From positions 1 through 44,752 of the forward strand of contig JAQBQH010000046.1 in assembly GCA_028287105.1 (NCBI GenBank): a stretch of DNA of 44,752 nucleotides, read 5' to 3'. Each line of letters starts with the position of its first letter. Within the stretch, counting starts at the first letter, position 1. The notes beneath the pieces were generated by a model. That model made no database searches. It had not been told where the DNA came from and saw nothing but the letters and a program-made list of their open reading frames with translations. Source of the stretch: Myxococcales bacterium (lineage in GTDB: Bacteria; Myxococcota_A; Polyangia; Palsa-1104). Position numbers and translations under genes: made by a program. Below, in pieces: positions 7,918 through 17,213 of the stretch.

Positions 7918-10626
7918 ATGCTCCGCCTCGCTGCCGCCGTCGCCGTGCTGCTCGCGTGCGGCCAGGCGTGGGCCGGACCGCCGCACTACGACGTCTCGGT
8001 GCGCGTCGACGCCGAGGCGCGCAAGCTCGAGGGGCACGCGCGCATCGAGGTCACCAACGACAGCGGCGCGCCCGTGGGCGAGCTGTGGCTGTGGCGCTAT
8101 CCGGAGCGCTTCGCCCAGCGCTCCACGGCGCTCAACGACTACAACTTCTGGTGGGTCTATCCCTACAGCTTCAACCCGGGCCACATGCGCACCGGCCCCG
8201 TCACGGTCGACGGGCGGGCGGTGCCGGTCGAGGTGCGCGATCATGCGCGCGCGGGCAAGGGGACGCTCCTCCGGGTCGCGCTCGATCCGCCGGCGGCGGC
8301 GGGGGCCAGCCTCACCGTCGAGGTCGACTTCAGCGTCGAGGTGCCGTCGCGCTTCGGGCCCTTTGGCTGCGTGCACGGCAACTGCACGCTCGACGGCTTC
8401 TATCCGATGGTGGCGCCGCTCGGTCATGGGCTCGACGCCATGCCGGGGCGCGGCATCTACACCCTGAGCGTCGCCACGGCGCACGTCGCCGATGTGGTGG
8501 TCAACGGCGAGCTGCGCGCGCTCGAGCGTGGGCGCCGGCTCGAGTTTGCCGTCGGTGAGGCGCCCGAGCTGAGCTTGATGGTGGGGCGGCCGCGGCTGCG
8601 CCAGTTCGAGCGCACGGTGCGCGGCGTGCGCATCGTGCTTCTGTCACCGACGGGACGCGGCCTGCGCTCGCCGCCCGAGCAGGTCTTGCCCTATCAGCCG
8701 GCCAATCGCGTCGACCGCGTGCTCGACGTCGCCGCCGAGGCGGTGGAGCTTTTGGGCGAGATCGGCGCGCCCTTGCCGCGCGGCTACGAGGTGCACATCG
8801 TCGAGGGGCCGCTGCGGATCGAGCTGGCCCAGGCGCTCGGCGGCGTGGTGCTCGCGAGCGACCAGCTCTTCGACATCTTCCCGCTGCAGCGCTTCTTGAA
8901 GTTCCACGAGTTCGAGCTGGCGCGCGCCATCTTCGAAGACTGGGTGGCCCGACGCACGCTCGCCGCGGAGCGGCCCGACGACTTCGGCTGGGCTCCCGGC
9001 GCGGCTGCCGGCTATCTCGTCGACCTCTACACGCTGCGCTCCTATCGCAAGGCGGAGTTCGCGCGCGAGATCCTGGCGTGGGCCAGCTTCATCCCCGCCA
9101 TCGATCGCGTCATGTACGCGCCGCAGGTGCCGTTCGCCTCGTCGTACTTCTACACGCTCGAGGATCCCGATCCGCTGCGCGATCGGCTGACCCAGTTCAA
9201 CAACGATCGCCCGACCGGCAAGACCATCTACACCAAGCTGCGCGATCTCTTCGGCACCGGCGGCGTCGACAAGATCACGCGCGCGCAGCTCGACGGCCGC
9301 GCGCTGCGTCCCGAGGCCGAGGGGGTGCAGGGCGGCTCGCTCGACTGGTTCTGGAAGCAGTGGCTCGGCCCCTATCCCAAAGTCGACTATCGCTTCTTTT
9401 CGATCAAGAGCGAGCGCATCGGCAAGCAGGCCTGGCGCCACACGGCGCGCGTGGGCAAGCGCGGCGAGCATCCGCCGATCGAGCCGGTCGAGGTGCGCGC
9501 CGTCGACCAGAAGGGCAACACGCAGACCGAGCGCTGGGACGGCGCCGGCAGCGAGCACACCTACGTCTTCGAGATGCCGGCGGCGCTCAGCGTCATCGAG
9601 ATCGATCCGCACGGCCGGCTCGTCGAGGACCTGCCGGGATCGAACGACGATCTCAAGTTCGACGATCGCGTGCCGCCGCGCTGGAAGTTCGTCTACAACA
9701 ACTTCGGCGGGCTCCTGCGTTTCTTCCCGACGCTGGGGCTCGATCTGTCGCTCGACTTCTCGCTGTCGCGCATCCTCGATCTCAAGCACGCGATGCGCTT
9801 CGTCGTCTATCGCTCCGAGTCGACCCAGGTCGGCGTCACCGGATCGTACACGCGCTCGTTCGGCCGCAAGATCACCCAGGCCCGCCTGTCCTCGGCGGTC
9901 ACCGCCACCCTCGGCGGGGCACGCATCGATCCGTCGTTCGGGCAGTCGGTGGGCGCCGGCCAGAAGCCGGGCACGCTGGTGTCGGCGGGCGTCGGCTACG
10001 GCTACAACGATCGCCTGTTCGCGTGGGAGCCGCGCAAGGAGCTGTCGTTCGGTGTGTCGGTCGGCGCCGCCGAGACCATCCTCGACGACGGCACCATCTT
10101 GTCGCAGGCGACGGCGGCCGCTGGCTGGGAGTCGATCGTTCCCCTGTCCGACGGTCACGGCCTGGCCATGTCGCTCGGCGGCGCCATCACCTTCGGCGAC
10201 CTCAAGATCGCGCGCCAGATGCTGTCCGCCGGCGGCGGCGGCGGGCTGCGCGGCTACGACGTCGAGTCGCTGCTCGGCCGCTGGCGCGCCATCGCGCGCG
10301 TCGAGTGGCGCCACCTGTTCACGCACGAGCTCAACTTCAACCTCCTGCACTCGCTCTATCTGCGCGGGCTCTCCGGCGCGCTCTTCGTCGAGGCCGGCCT
10401 GGTGAGCCCGTGCGAGTCCTACGCGCCCGATTCCAAGAGCGCCGCCGTCGACGTCGGCTACACCATCCGCATCTTTGGCGACTGGTTCGGAGTCAGCCAG
10501 ACCACCATCGCCATCGATCTGGCGGTGCCGCTGGTGCGTAACGATCGTAGCTGCTTTGGCGAGCTGGCCTCGGCGGCCACCCGCGTGCCCTTCGGGTTCT
10601 TCTTTTCGTTCGCGCCGCCATGGTAG
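7918..10626 (+). CDS. degenerate M1-peptidase-like domain fused to an Omp85-like outer-membrane barrel
   Basis: The product (902 residues) has a signal peptide (cleavage near AWA-GP). Residues about 24-200 resemble the N-terminal beta-domain of M1 aminopeptidases (YDVSVRVD, LEGHARIEVTN). Residues about 230-500 resemble the catalytic and helical parts, but where HEXXH is expected the sequence is H330-E-F-E-L, so the second zinc histidine is absent, and no WxxEG-type partner is visible. GKTIYTKLRDLFG fits the M1 helical domain. From about 560 the chain is a series of amphipathic beta-strands containing GGGLRGYD (Leu777-Tyr780), the place and form of the Omp85 (V/L)RG(F/Y) loop motif, and it ends in the aromatic terminus FAPPW. 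It is probably an outer-membrane protein with a non-catalytic periplasmic domain in place of POTRA domains. Whether it is a transporter or insertase is unknown. Confidence 0.75.
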   Translation: MLRLAAAVAVLLACGQAWAGPPHYDVSVRVDAEARKLEGHARIEVTNDSGAPVGELWLWRYPERFAQRSTALNDYNFWWVYPYSFNPGHMRTGPVTVDGRAVPVEVRDHARAGKGTLLRVALDPPAAAGASLTVEVDFSVEVPSRFGPFGCVHGNCTLDGFYPMVAPLGHGLDAMPGRGIYTLSVATAHVADVVVNGELRALERGRRLEFAVGEAPELSLMVGRPRLRQFERTVRGVRIVLLSPTGRGLRSPPEQVLPYQPANRVDRVLDVAAEAVELLGEIGAPLPRGYEVHIVEGPLRIELAQALGGVVLASDQLFDIFPLQRFLKFHEFELARAIFEDWVARRTLAAERPDDFGWAPGAAAGYLVDLYTLRSYRKAEFAREILAWASFIPAIDRVMYAPQVPFASSYFYTLEDPDPLRDRLTQFNNDRPTGKTIYTKLRDLFGTGGVDKITRAQLDGRALRPEAEGVQGGSLDWFWKQWLGPYPKVDYRFFSIKSERIGKQAWRHTARVGKRGEHPPIEPVEVRAVDQKGNTQTERWDGAGSEHTYVFEMPAALSVIEIDPHGRLVEDLPGSNDDLKFDDRVPPRWKFVYNNFGGLLRFFPTLGLDLSLDFSLSRILDLKHAMRFVVYRSESTQVGVTGSYTRSFGRKITQARLSSAVTATLGGARIDPSFGQSVGAGQKPGTLVSAGVGYGYNDRLFAWEPRKELSFGVSVGAAETILDDGTILSQATAAAGWESIVPLSDGHGLAMSLGGAITFGDLKIARQMLSAGGGGGLRGYDVESLLGRWRAIARVEWRHLFTHELNFNLLHSLYLRGLSGALFVEAGLVSPCESYAPDSKSAAVDVGYTIRIFGDWFGVSQTTIAIDLAVPLVRNDRSCFGELASAATRVPFGFFFSFAPPW

Positions 10627-10660
10627 CGGCCGTCGGGATGCACATGATATCGTGTCAGCG

Positions 10661-11170
10661 ATGAGCGTCATCGGACCGGCGCAGGCGGTGAGACTGTTGG
10701 CGGAGCTCGTGGAGCTCGACCGCCAGATCCGCACCAAGCGCCAGCCGCTCTCGCTGCAGCAGAAGCAGCGACGCGCGCAGATTGCGCAGGACCTGCATCG
10801 CTGGGCCCTGGCGCGGCAGCGCTCGAGCTGGGGCGGACCGGGCGAGCAGCGTCGTGCGCCGCGCGCCAATGTGCGCCTGCGGGTTCAGCTCGCGGGCGGC
10901 CCGCGGCCGGTCGAGCTGCAGTCGGACTCGCTCGCCGTCGGCGGCATGAGCCTGACGCTCACGTTCGCCACCCGCCTCGGCGATCGCCTGCATCTGCGGC
11001 TCGTTCCGCCGCCGCCCGACGAGCCGCTCGCGGTCGAGGGCGAGATCATCTGGTTCAACGCCGCCCGCCAGCGCGTGGGCGTCATGTTCCACGGCCTCGA
11101 CGAGGCGGGCAAGGAGCTGCTCGAGCGACTGATCTTCGCCGATCTGGTCGGCGGCGGCACCGCCGAGTAG
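10661..11170 (+). CDS. PilZ-domain protein with atypical c-di-GMP site
   Basis: The product (169 residues) begins with a charged helical segment (about 1-58). The PilZ domain at about 62-160 has the first motif RRAPR (Arg64, Arg65, Arg68), a beta-barrel pattern and VGVMFHGLD near the end. The second motif, normally [D/N]xSxxG, reads SLAVGG (Ser90-Gly95), so both the Asp/Asn and the Ser are replaced. It may bind c-di-GMP weakly or act as a non-binding partner. TATCGT at 10648-10653 lies 7 nt before the ATG, and there is no Shine-Dalgarno sequence, so a leaderless mRNA is likely. It ends 13 bp before the convergent asnS. Confidence 0.82.
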   Translation: MSVIGPAQAVRLLAELVELDRQIRTKRQPLSLQQKQRRAQIAQDLHRWALARQRSSWGGPGEQRRAPRANVRLRVQLAGGPRPVELQSDSLAVGGMSLTLTFATRLGDRLHLRLVPPPPDEPLAVEGEIIWFNAARQRVGVMFHGLDEAGKELLERLIFADLVGGGTAE

Positions 11171-11183
11171 ATCCCCGCCGCGG

Positions 11184-12482
<1,299 letters not shown>

Positions 12483-12489
12483 GCCGCGT

Positions 12490-12519
12490 GGATTAGCACA
12501 GCCACTACGGACAGTACAA
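12490..12519 (-). promoter_or_regulatory. putative asnS promoter
   Basis: On the minus strand, TTGTAC (12519-12514), 18 nt, TAATCC (12495-12490), then 7 nt to the asnS ATG. The -35 lies inside the last codons of the upstream lipoprotein gene. The mRNA would be leaderless. Confidence 0.45.
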
Positions 12520-13560
12520 ACGCGCCGGTCCGATCGCGACGTCATCGAAGAAGACATCGACGTCGGGCACGACGATGCGGCCGATGCCGATGGCCAGGTT
12601 GGTGTACTGGACGGCGCTGACGCGGGCAAAGGGGCCGATGAGCGGCTTGTCGTCGACGAAGCCGGTGACGTTGCCGCCGGCGTCGGCGACCATCTCGAGG
12701 CAGTGCCAGCGGCCGCCGTCGGAGGTGGCCATGTCGCTGTGGTGGTCGGGCACGACCGCCTGGTCCTCGGTGATGACCCAGGCCGTATCGCTGTCGCCGC
12801 CCATCGAGAAGCCGTGGGTGCTGCCGTCGTAGACCGACATCACCATGGTGAAGTGGCTCAGGTTCTGGACCGAATAGAACATCGTGCGCACGGCGAAGGG
12901 CGGCGCGGTGGGCGGAAAGTTCTTCTGCACGACGGCGTAATTCTCGACGCCGACGGTGCCGGTGGCGACGACCTCGAGCGCGCGGCTGCCCTGGTAGACG
13001 CGCGCCGACTGGACGGTCAGCTCGGTGCCGAGATCGCGCTTGATGTCGACGAGGGTCCAGCGGCTGGTGTCGGCGCTCTCGAAGTCGTCGCAGAACGTGG
13101 CACCGGCGGGACAGGGGGCTGCGGCGTCCTTGCCCGCCAGGTCGCCCAGGTCGCCGCCGGGGACGCCCAGGTCGCTGTCGACGCTCTCGCACGGCAGCGC
13201 GCTCGTGGGCGCGCCGAGCGTGACCTCGCCCGCCGTGGTGTGGTCTCGAGCCAGCGTCACCGTCGTCGAACCTTGCGACACGAGCGTGTCCGACGCGTCG
13301 AGTCCCTCGACGGCGACGCAGATGCGGGAGGCGGCCGCGCCGAGGCCATGCACCACGACGGTGCCGGGCAGCGCCACCGGCGACACGCGAAGCGGCGCCG
13401 CGACGATGCCGCCGCCGGTGACCGTGATGCGCAACGCCGTCGGCCGCGGCACCACGCCGGGAAGGACGGTCAGGCGCAGCACCGTATCCCCGCCGCAGCC
13501 GCCGCCCAGCGCCCCGAAGACGAGCGCGGCGAGGGCCATCATGCCGACGTGAATGCGCAC
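12505..13560 (-). CDS. lipoprotein with a lectin-like (ConA/LamG-type) domain
   Basis: The product (351 residues) has a signal peptide with a Cys-rich lipobox (ALGGGC), then a beta-domain at about 25-120, an Asp/Gly-rich linker ([15 protein letters not shown]) and a second domain at about 145-351. The latter begins FCDDFES and contains [10 protein letters not shown] and [11 protein letters not shown], a pattern of concanavalin A-like or LamG jelly-roll domains that often bind glycans. Substrate unknown. The start codon is a GTG at 13560, near-leaderless behind TATAGC; an ATG at 13542 is an alternative. It is divergent from leuS with only 27 bp between start codons. Confidence 0.72.
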   Translation of the reverse strand: MRIHVGMMALAALVFGALGGGCGGDTVLRLTVLPGVVPRPTALRITVTGGGIVAAPLRVSPVALPGTVVVHGLGAAASRICVAVEGLDASDTLVSQGSTTVTLARDHTTAGEVTLGAPTSALPCESVDSDLGVPGGDLGDLAGKDAAAPCPAGATFCDDFESADTSRWTLVDIKRDLGTELTVQSARVYQGSRALEVVATGTVGVENYAVVQKNFPPTAPPFAVRTMFYSVQNLSHFTMVMSVYDGSTHGFSMGGDSDTAWVITEDQAVVPDHHSDMATSDGGRWHCLEMVADAGGNVTGFVDDKPLIGPFARVSAVQYTNLAIGIGRIVVPDVDVFFDDVAIGPARLYCP

Positions 13561-13570
13561 GCGTCGCCAT

Positions 13571-13578
13571 GCTATACC
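13571..13578. promoter_or_regulatory. overlapping divergent -10 elements
   Basis: GCTATACC serves as TATACC on the plus strand (13573-13578, 9 nt before the leuS ATG) and as TATAGC on the minus strand (13576-13571, 10 nt before the GTG of the lipoprotein gene). The start codons are 27 bp apart, so both promoters must share this core. No consensus -35 is visible on either side. Confidence 0.45.
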
Positions 13579-13587
13579 CGATTGGCC

Positions 13588-16089
13588 ATGTCGTCAGAGA
13601 AAGAGGATCGTTACGACCCCCGCGCCATCGAGCCCAAGTGGCAGGAGACCTGGAAGCGCGCCGGGGTCTTCCGCGCCGTCCGGGATCCGGCGAAGAAGAA
13701 ATTCTTCATCATGGAGATGTTCCCCTATCCGTCTGGGCGACTCCACATGGGGCACGTCCGTAACTACACCATCGGCGACGTCGTCGCGCGCGTGCACCGC
13801 ATGCGCGGCGAGGCGGTGCTCTATCCGATGGGGTGGGACGCGTTCGGTCTGCCGGCGGAGAACGCGGCCATCAAAGCCAAGGTGCATCCGCGCGCCTGGA
13901 CGCTGCAGAACATCGGCCACATGCGCGAGCAGTTCGTCCTGCTCGGCCTCTCCTACGACTGGGATCGCGAGGTCACCACCTGCGAGCCCGAATACTTCGT
14001 TCACGAGCAGCGCATCTTCATCGAGATGTTCAAAAAGGGGCTGGCCTATCGCAAGGCGGCGGTCGTCAACTGGTGCCCCGTCGACCAGACCGTTTTGGCC
14101 AACGAGCAGGTCGAGGACGGGCTGTGCTGGCGCTGCCGCTCGGTCGTACAGCAGCGTGAGCTCGAGCAGTGGTTCTTGAAGGTGACCGCCTACGCCGACG
14201 AGCTGCTCGCCGACATGGGCAAGCTCAAGTGGGCCGAGAAGGTCCTCAAGATGCAGGAGAACTGGATCGGGCGCTCCGAGGGGGCGCGCATCGAGTTCCC
14301 GATGAAGGACGGCGGCATCGAGGTCTTCACCACGCGGCCCGACACGCTCTACGGCGTCACCTTCATGTCGATCGCGGCCGAGCATCCGCTCATGCAGCGC
14401 GCGACGGCCGAGGCCAAGGCGTTCGCCGCCGAGGTCTCCAAGGAAGACAAGATCAAGCGCGGCGCCGAAGACTACGAGAAGCGCGGCGTCGATACGGGGC
14501 TGCGCTGCACGCATCCGCTCACCGGCGCCGAGCTGCCGGTCTACGTCGCCAACTTCGTGCTGATGGACTACGGCACCGGCGCGGTGATGGCGGTGCCGGC
14601 GCACGATCAGCGCGACTTCGAGTTCGCGACCCGCTACGGGCTCGACAAGCGCGTCGTCATTCAGCCCGACGGTGAGCCGCCGCTCGACGTGGCGACGATG
14701 AAAGAGGCGTACAGCGGTCCGGGCAAGCTGGTCCATTCGGGGGAGTTCGACGGCCTCGACAACGAGTCGGCCAAGGCGAAGATCACGGCCAGGGCCGGGC
14801 AGCCGACGGTGACCTATCGGCTGCGCGATTGGCTGTTGTCGCGGCAGCGCTATTGGGGCTGCCCCATCCCGATGGTCAAGTGCGCGGAGCACGGCTATCT
14901 GCCGGTGCCCGACGCGGAGCTGCCGGTGCGGCTGCCCGACGACGTGACCCTGGCCGAGGGCGGGCGCTCGCCGCTGGCGGCGCACCCGACGTGGTCGAAG
15001 GCGACCTGTCCGACCTGCGGCGGGCCGGCGACGCGCGAGACCGACACCATGGACGGCTTCATGGAGTCGTCGTGGTACGAGCTGCGCTATTGCTCGCCGC
15101 ATACGGCGCAGTGGCTGGATCCGAAGGAGGTCGAGTACTGGATGCCGGTCGATCAGTACATCGGCGGCGTGGAGCACGCGACCAAGCACCTCATCTATGC
15201 GCGCTTCTTCACCAAGATGCTGCGCGACTGGAATTGGATCCCGAAGAACATCGACGAGCCGTACACGTCGCTGCTCAACCAGGGCATGGTGGTCAAGGAG
15301 ACCTTCCGCTGCCCCGACCACGACTATCTGTATCCGGAGGAAGTGAAAGACGGCGCCTGCGCGCATTGCGGTAAGCCGGTCGTCATCGGGCGCACGGAAA
15401 AGATGTCGAAGTCGCTCAAGAACGTCGTCGAGCCGCTGCCGCTGATCGAAAAATACGGCGCCGATACGGTGCGCATCTTCTCGCTGTTCGCGGCGCCGCC
15501 CGATTCGCTGCTCGAGTGGAACGACGCCGGCGTCGAGGGCGCGTGGCGCTTTTTGAATCGCGTCAATCGCATGGTCGAGAAGCACGCGACCGCGGGCTTC
15601 GCCGAGCGCGGGTCGGACGAGGTGCGGCAGAAGACGCACGCGACGATCAAGCGCGTGACCGAGGACGTCGAGAGCTTCAAGTTCAACACCGCGATCGCGG
15701 CGATCATGGAGCTGGTCAACGTCATCTACGCGGCGACGGCGGTCGATCGCGATGCGGTGGAGGCGGTAGTGCGGCTGCTGGGGCCGATGGCGCCGCATCT
15801 GGCCGAAGAGATGTGGCGGCGGCTCGGCCATCCCGAGGCGGAGATGCTGGTCACGCATCCCTGGCCGACCTACGACCCGGCGGTCGCGGCCAAGAAGCAG
15901 GTCGTCTACCCGGTGCAGGTCAACGGCAAGCTGCGCGGTCAGGTCGAGACCGATCCGGAGGCGGCGCGCGAGGCGGTCGAGTCGCAGGCGCGCGGGCTCT
16001 CGACGGTGAAGCCGTGGATCGAAGGCAAGGAAGTGGTCAAGGTCGTGTTCGTCCCGGGCCGGCTCATCAACTTCGTGGTTCGCGCTTGA
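13588..16089 (+). CDS. leuS: leucyl-tRNA synthetase
   Basis: The product (833 residues) charges tRNA-Leu. It shows the class I signature HMGH (His53) in GRLHMGHVRNYT, the GWDAFGLPAENAA block, a first zinc-knuckle CWRC, the CP1 editing domain with FTTRPDTLYGVTF and the conserved Asp in VPAHDQRDFEFA, RYWGCPIPM, a CPTCG cysteine pair, and KMSKS at 605-609. The C-terminal domain ends with VNGKLRGQV and a short LeuRS tail. Length and domain order are normal for bacterial LeuRS. The long in-frame upstream extension is antisense to the lipoprotein gene and is rejected. The stop codon lies inside the -35 of the next gene's promoter. Confidence 0.97.
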   Translation: MSSEKEDRYDPRAIEPKWQETWKRAGVFRAVRDPAKKKFFIMEMFPYPSGRLHMGHVRNYTIGDVVARVHRMRGEAVLYPMGWDAFGLPAENAAIKAKVHPRAWTLQNIGHMREQFVLLGLSYDWDREVTTCEPEYFVHEQRIFIEMFKKGLAYRKAAVVNWCPVDQTVLANEQVEDGLCWRCRSVVQQRELEQWFLKVTAYADELLADMGKLKWAEKVLKMQENWIGRSEGARIEFPMKDGGIEVFTTRPDTLYGVTFMSIAAEHPLMQRATAEAKAFAAEVSKEDKIKRGAEDYEKRGVDTGLRCTHPLTGAELPVYVANFVLMDYGTGAVMAVPAHDQRDFEFATRYGLDKRVVIQPDGEPPLDVATMKEAYSGPGKLVHSGEFDGLDNESAKAKITARAGQPTVTYRLRDWLLSRQRYWGCPIPMVKCAEHGYLPVPDAELPVRLPDDVTLAEGGRSPLAAHPTWSKATCPTCGGPATRETDTMDGFMESSWYELRYCSPHTAQWLDPKEVEYWMPVDQYIGGVEHATKHLIYARFFTKMLRDWNWIPKNIDEPYTSLLNQGMVVKETFRCPDHDYLYPEEVKDGACAHCGKPVVIGRTEKMSKSLKNVVEPLPLIEKYGADTVRIFSLFAAPPDSLLEWNDAGVEGAWRFLNRVNRMVEKHATAGFAERGSDEVRQKTHATIKRVTEDVESFKFNTAIAAIMELVNVIYAATAVDRDAVEAVVRLLGPMAPHLAEEMWRRLGHPEAEMLVTHPWPTYDPAVAAKKQVVYPVQVNGKLRGQVETDPEAAREAVESQARGLSTVKPWIEGKEVVKVVFVPGRLINFVVRA

Positions 16090-16114
16090 CCTGAACACGC
16101 GTTCAGCTTACAAC
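16086..16114 (+). promoter_or_regulatory. sigma-70-like promoter of the radical SAM gene
   Basis: TTGACC (16086-16091), exactly 17 nt, TACAAC (16109-16114), then 6 nt to the GTG at 16121, where transcription should begin. The leuS stop TGA is within the -35. An inverted repeat fills the spacer. Confidence 0.6.
16091..16106. promoter_or_regulatory. inverted repeat between -35 and -10, candidate repressor operator
   Basis: CTGAAC-ACGC-GTTCAG has perfect 6-bp arms. Its TGAAC-N4-GTTCA core resembles operators of some TetR-family lipid regulators (DesT type). Placed between -35 and -10 it should block RNA polymerase when occupied. No T-run follows, so it is not a convincing leuS terminator. The regulator is not in the window. 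Confidence 0.5.
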
Positions 16115-16120
16115 GAACGC

Positions 16121-17182
16121 GTGACGCTGCGCCCTATCTCCAATCCGCCGAACCCGTGGCTCTCGAGCGAAGTGGAGTACTTCGGCGAGGCGCCCGAAGC
16201 GCGGCTCGAGATCTTCGAGGACCACACCCGGAAGATCCTCGCCACCAACGACAGCCCCGACGTCGGCTTCGACTTCAGCGTCAACCCGTACCGCGGCTGC
16301 CAGCACGCCTGTGCTTATTGCTACGCTCGTCCCGGCCACGAGTATCTGAGCTTCGGCGCGGGCACCGACTTCGATCGGAAGATCGTGGTCAAGCCGCGGG
16401 CGCCGGAGCTGTTGCGCGAGGCGTTCGAGGCGAAGTCGTGGAAGGGGGACCTCGTGGTGTTCAGCGGGGTGACCGACTGCTATCAACCACTCGAGGCGTC
16501 GTACCGGCTGACGCGCGGCTGTCTCGAGGTGTGCGCGGATTTTCGCAACCCGGTCGGGATCATCACCAAGGCGCCGCTCATCGAGCGGGACATCGATGTG
16601 CTCGCGCGGCTCAACGAGGTGACGCGGGTCGGAATCAGCATCTCGATTCCGTTCTGGGACCCCGAGCATGCGCGCGCGATCGAGCCCTACGTGGCGACGC
16701 CGCAGCGGCGCATCAAGACGATCCAGCGGCTGGCGGAGGCGGGGTTGAGCGTCGGGGTCAACGTCGCGCCGATGATCCCGGGGCTCGGCGATCAGGACAT
16801 CGCGGAGATCCTGACGGCGGCGGCGGCGGCGGGAGCGACACGCGCGGCGCTGATCTTCTTGCGGCTGCCGGGGCCGGTGAAGGACGTCTTCATCGAGCGC
16901 GTCCGGGCGGCGCTGCCGCTGCGGGCGGAGCGGATCCTGTCGCGCGTGCGCGAGACCCGCGGCGGCAAGCTCTACGACTCGCGCTGGGGCAAGCGGCAGG
17001 AGGGCGAGGGGCAATACGCGGCCGCCGCGCAGGCTTTGTTCGATACCACTTGCCGCCGACTCGGGCTCAACGTGTCTCACATGGGCGACGATGACGACCC
17101 GAAAGCGGGAGGGCCGCGACCGACGACCTTCCTGCGACCGCCGAAGAGCGGCGATCAGATGAAGCTGTTCGGTGACAGTTGA
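16121..17182 (+). CDS. SPL/PA0069-type radical SAM protein
   Basis: The product (353 residues) carries CQHACAYCYARP (Cys60, Cys64, Cys67), the CxxxCxxC site that holds a 4Fe-4S cluster for S-adenosylmethionine cleavage. NPYRGCQHAC, SGVTDCYQPLE and ITKAPLIERD are typical of the family related to spore photoproduct lyase that is usually named PA0069 or Rv2578c-like. Its physiological substrate is not established; DNA repair has been proposed because of the SPL relation. The GTG start is 6 nt after the -10, with no Shine-Dalgarno sequence, which supports a leaderless mRNA. The C-terminal 35 residues (KAGGPRPTTFLRPP) are basic and probably flexible. Confidence 0.87.
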   Translation: MTLRPISNPPNPWLSSEVEYFGEAPEARLEIFEDHTRKILATNDSPDVGFDFSVNPYRGCQHACAYCYARPGHEYLSFGAGTDFDRKIVVKPRAPELLREAFEAKSWKGDLVVFSGVTDCYQPLEASYRLTRGCLEVCADFRNPVGIITKAPLIERDIDVLARLNEVTRVGISISIPFWDPEHARAIEPYVATPQRRIKTIQRLAEAGLSVGVNVAPMIPGLGDQDIAEILTAAAAAGATRAALIFLRLPGPVKDVFIERVRAALPLRAERILSRVRETRGGKLYDSRWGKRQEGEGQYAAAAQALFDTTCRRLGLNVSHMGDDDDPKAGGPRPTTFLRPPKSGDQMKLFGDS

Positions 17183-17208
17183 ACCTTTTGTCAACTTCGG
17201 TGTTGGAT
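17177..17208 (+). promoter_or_regulatory. possible promoter with inverted repeat before the DUF2911 gene
   Basis: TTGAAC (17179-17184), 18 nt, TTGGAT (17203-17208), 5 nt to the ATG at 17214. AGTTGA (17177-17182) and TCAACT (17191-17196) form an inverted repeat with an 8-nt spacer across the -35. Both signals are moderate. Confidence 0.3.
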
Positions 17209-17213
17209 ACCTC

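Noticed and set aside
8905-8919. HEFEL as an active HEXXH zinc site
   Set aside because: The second histidine is replaced by Leu, and I see no downstream Glu motif of the M1 type, so activity is not claimed.
16091-16106. Inverted repeat as leuS terminator
   Set aside because: The stem is only 6 bp, no U-run follows, and it falls precisely in the spacer of a near-consensus promoter.
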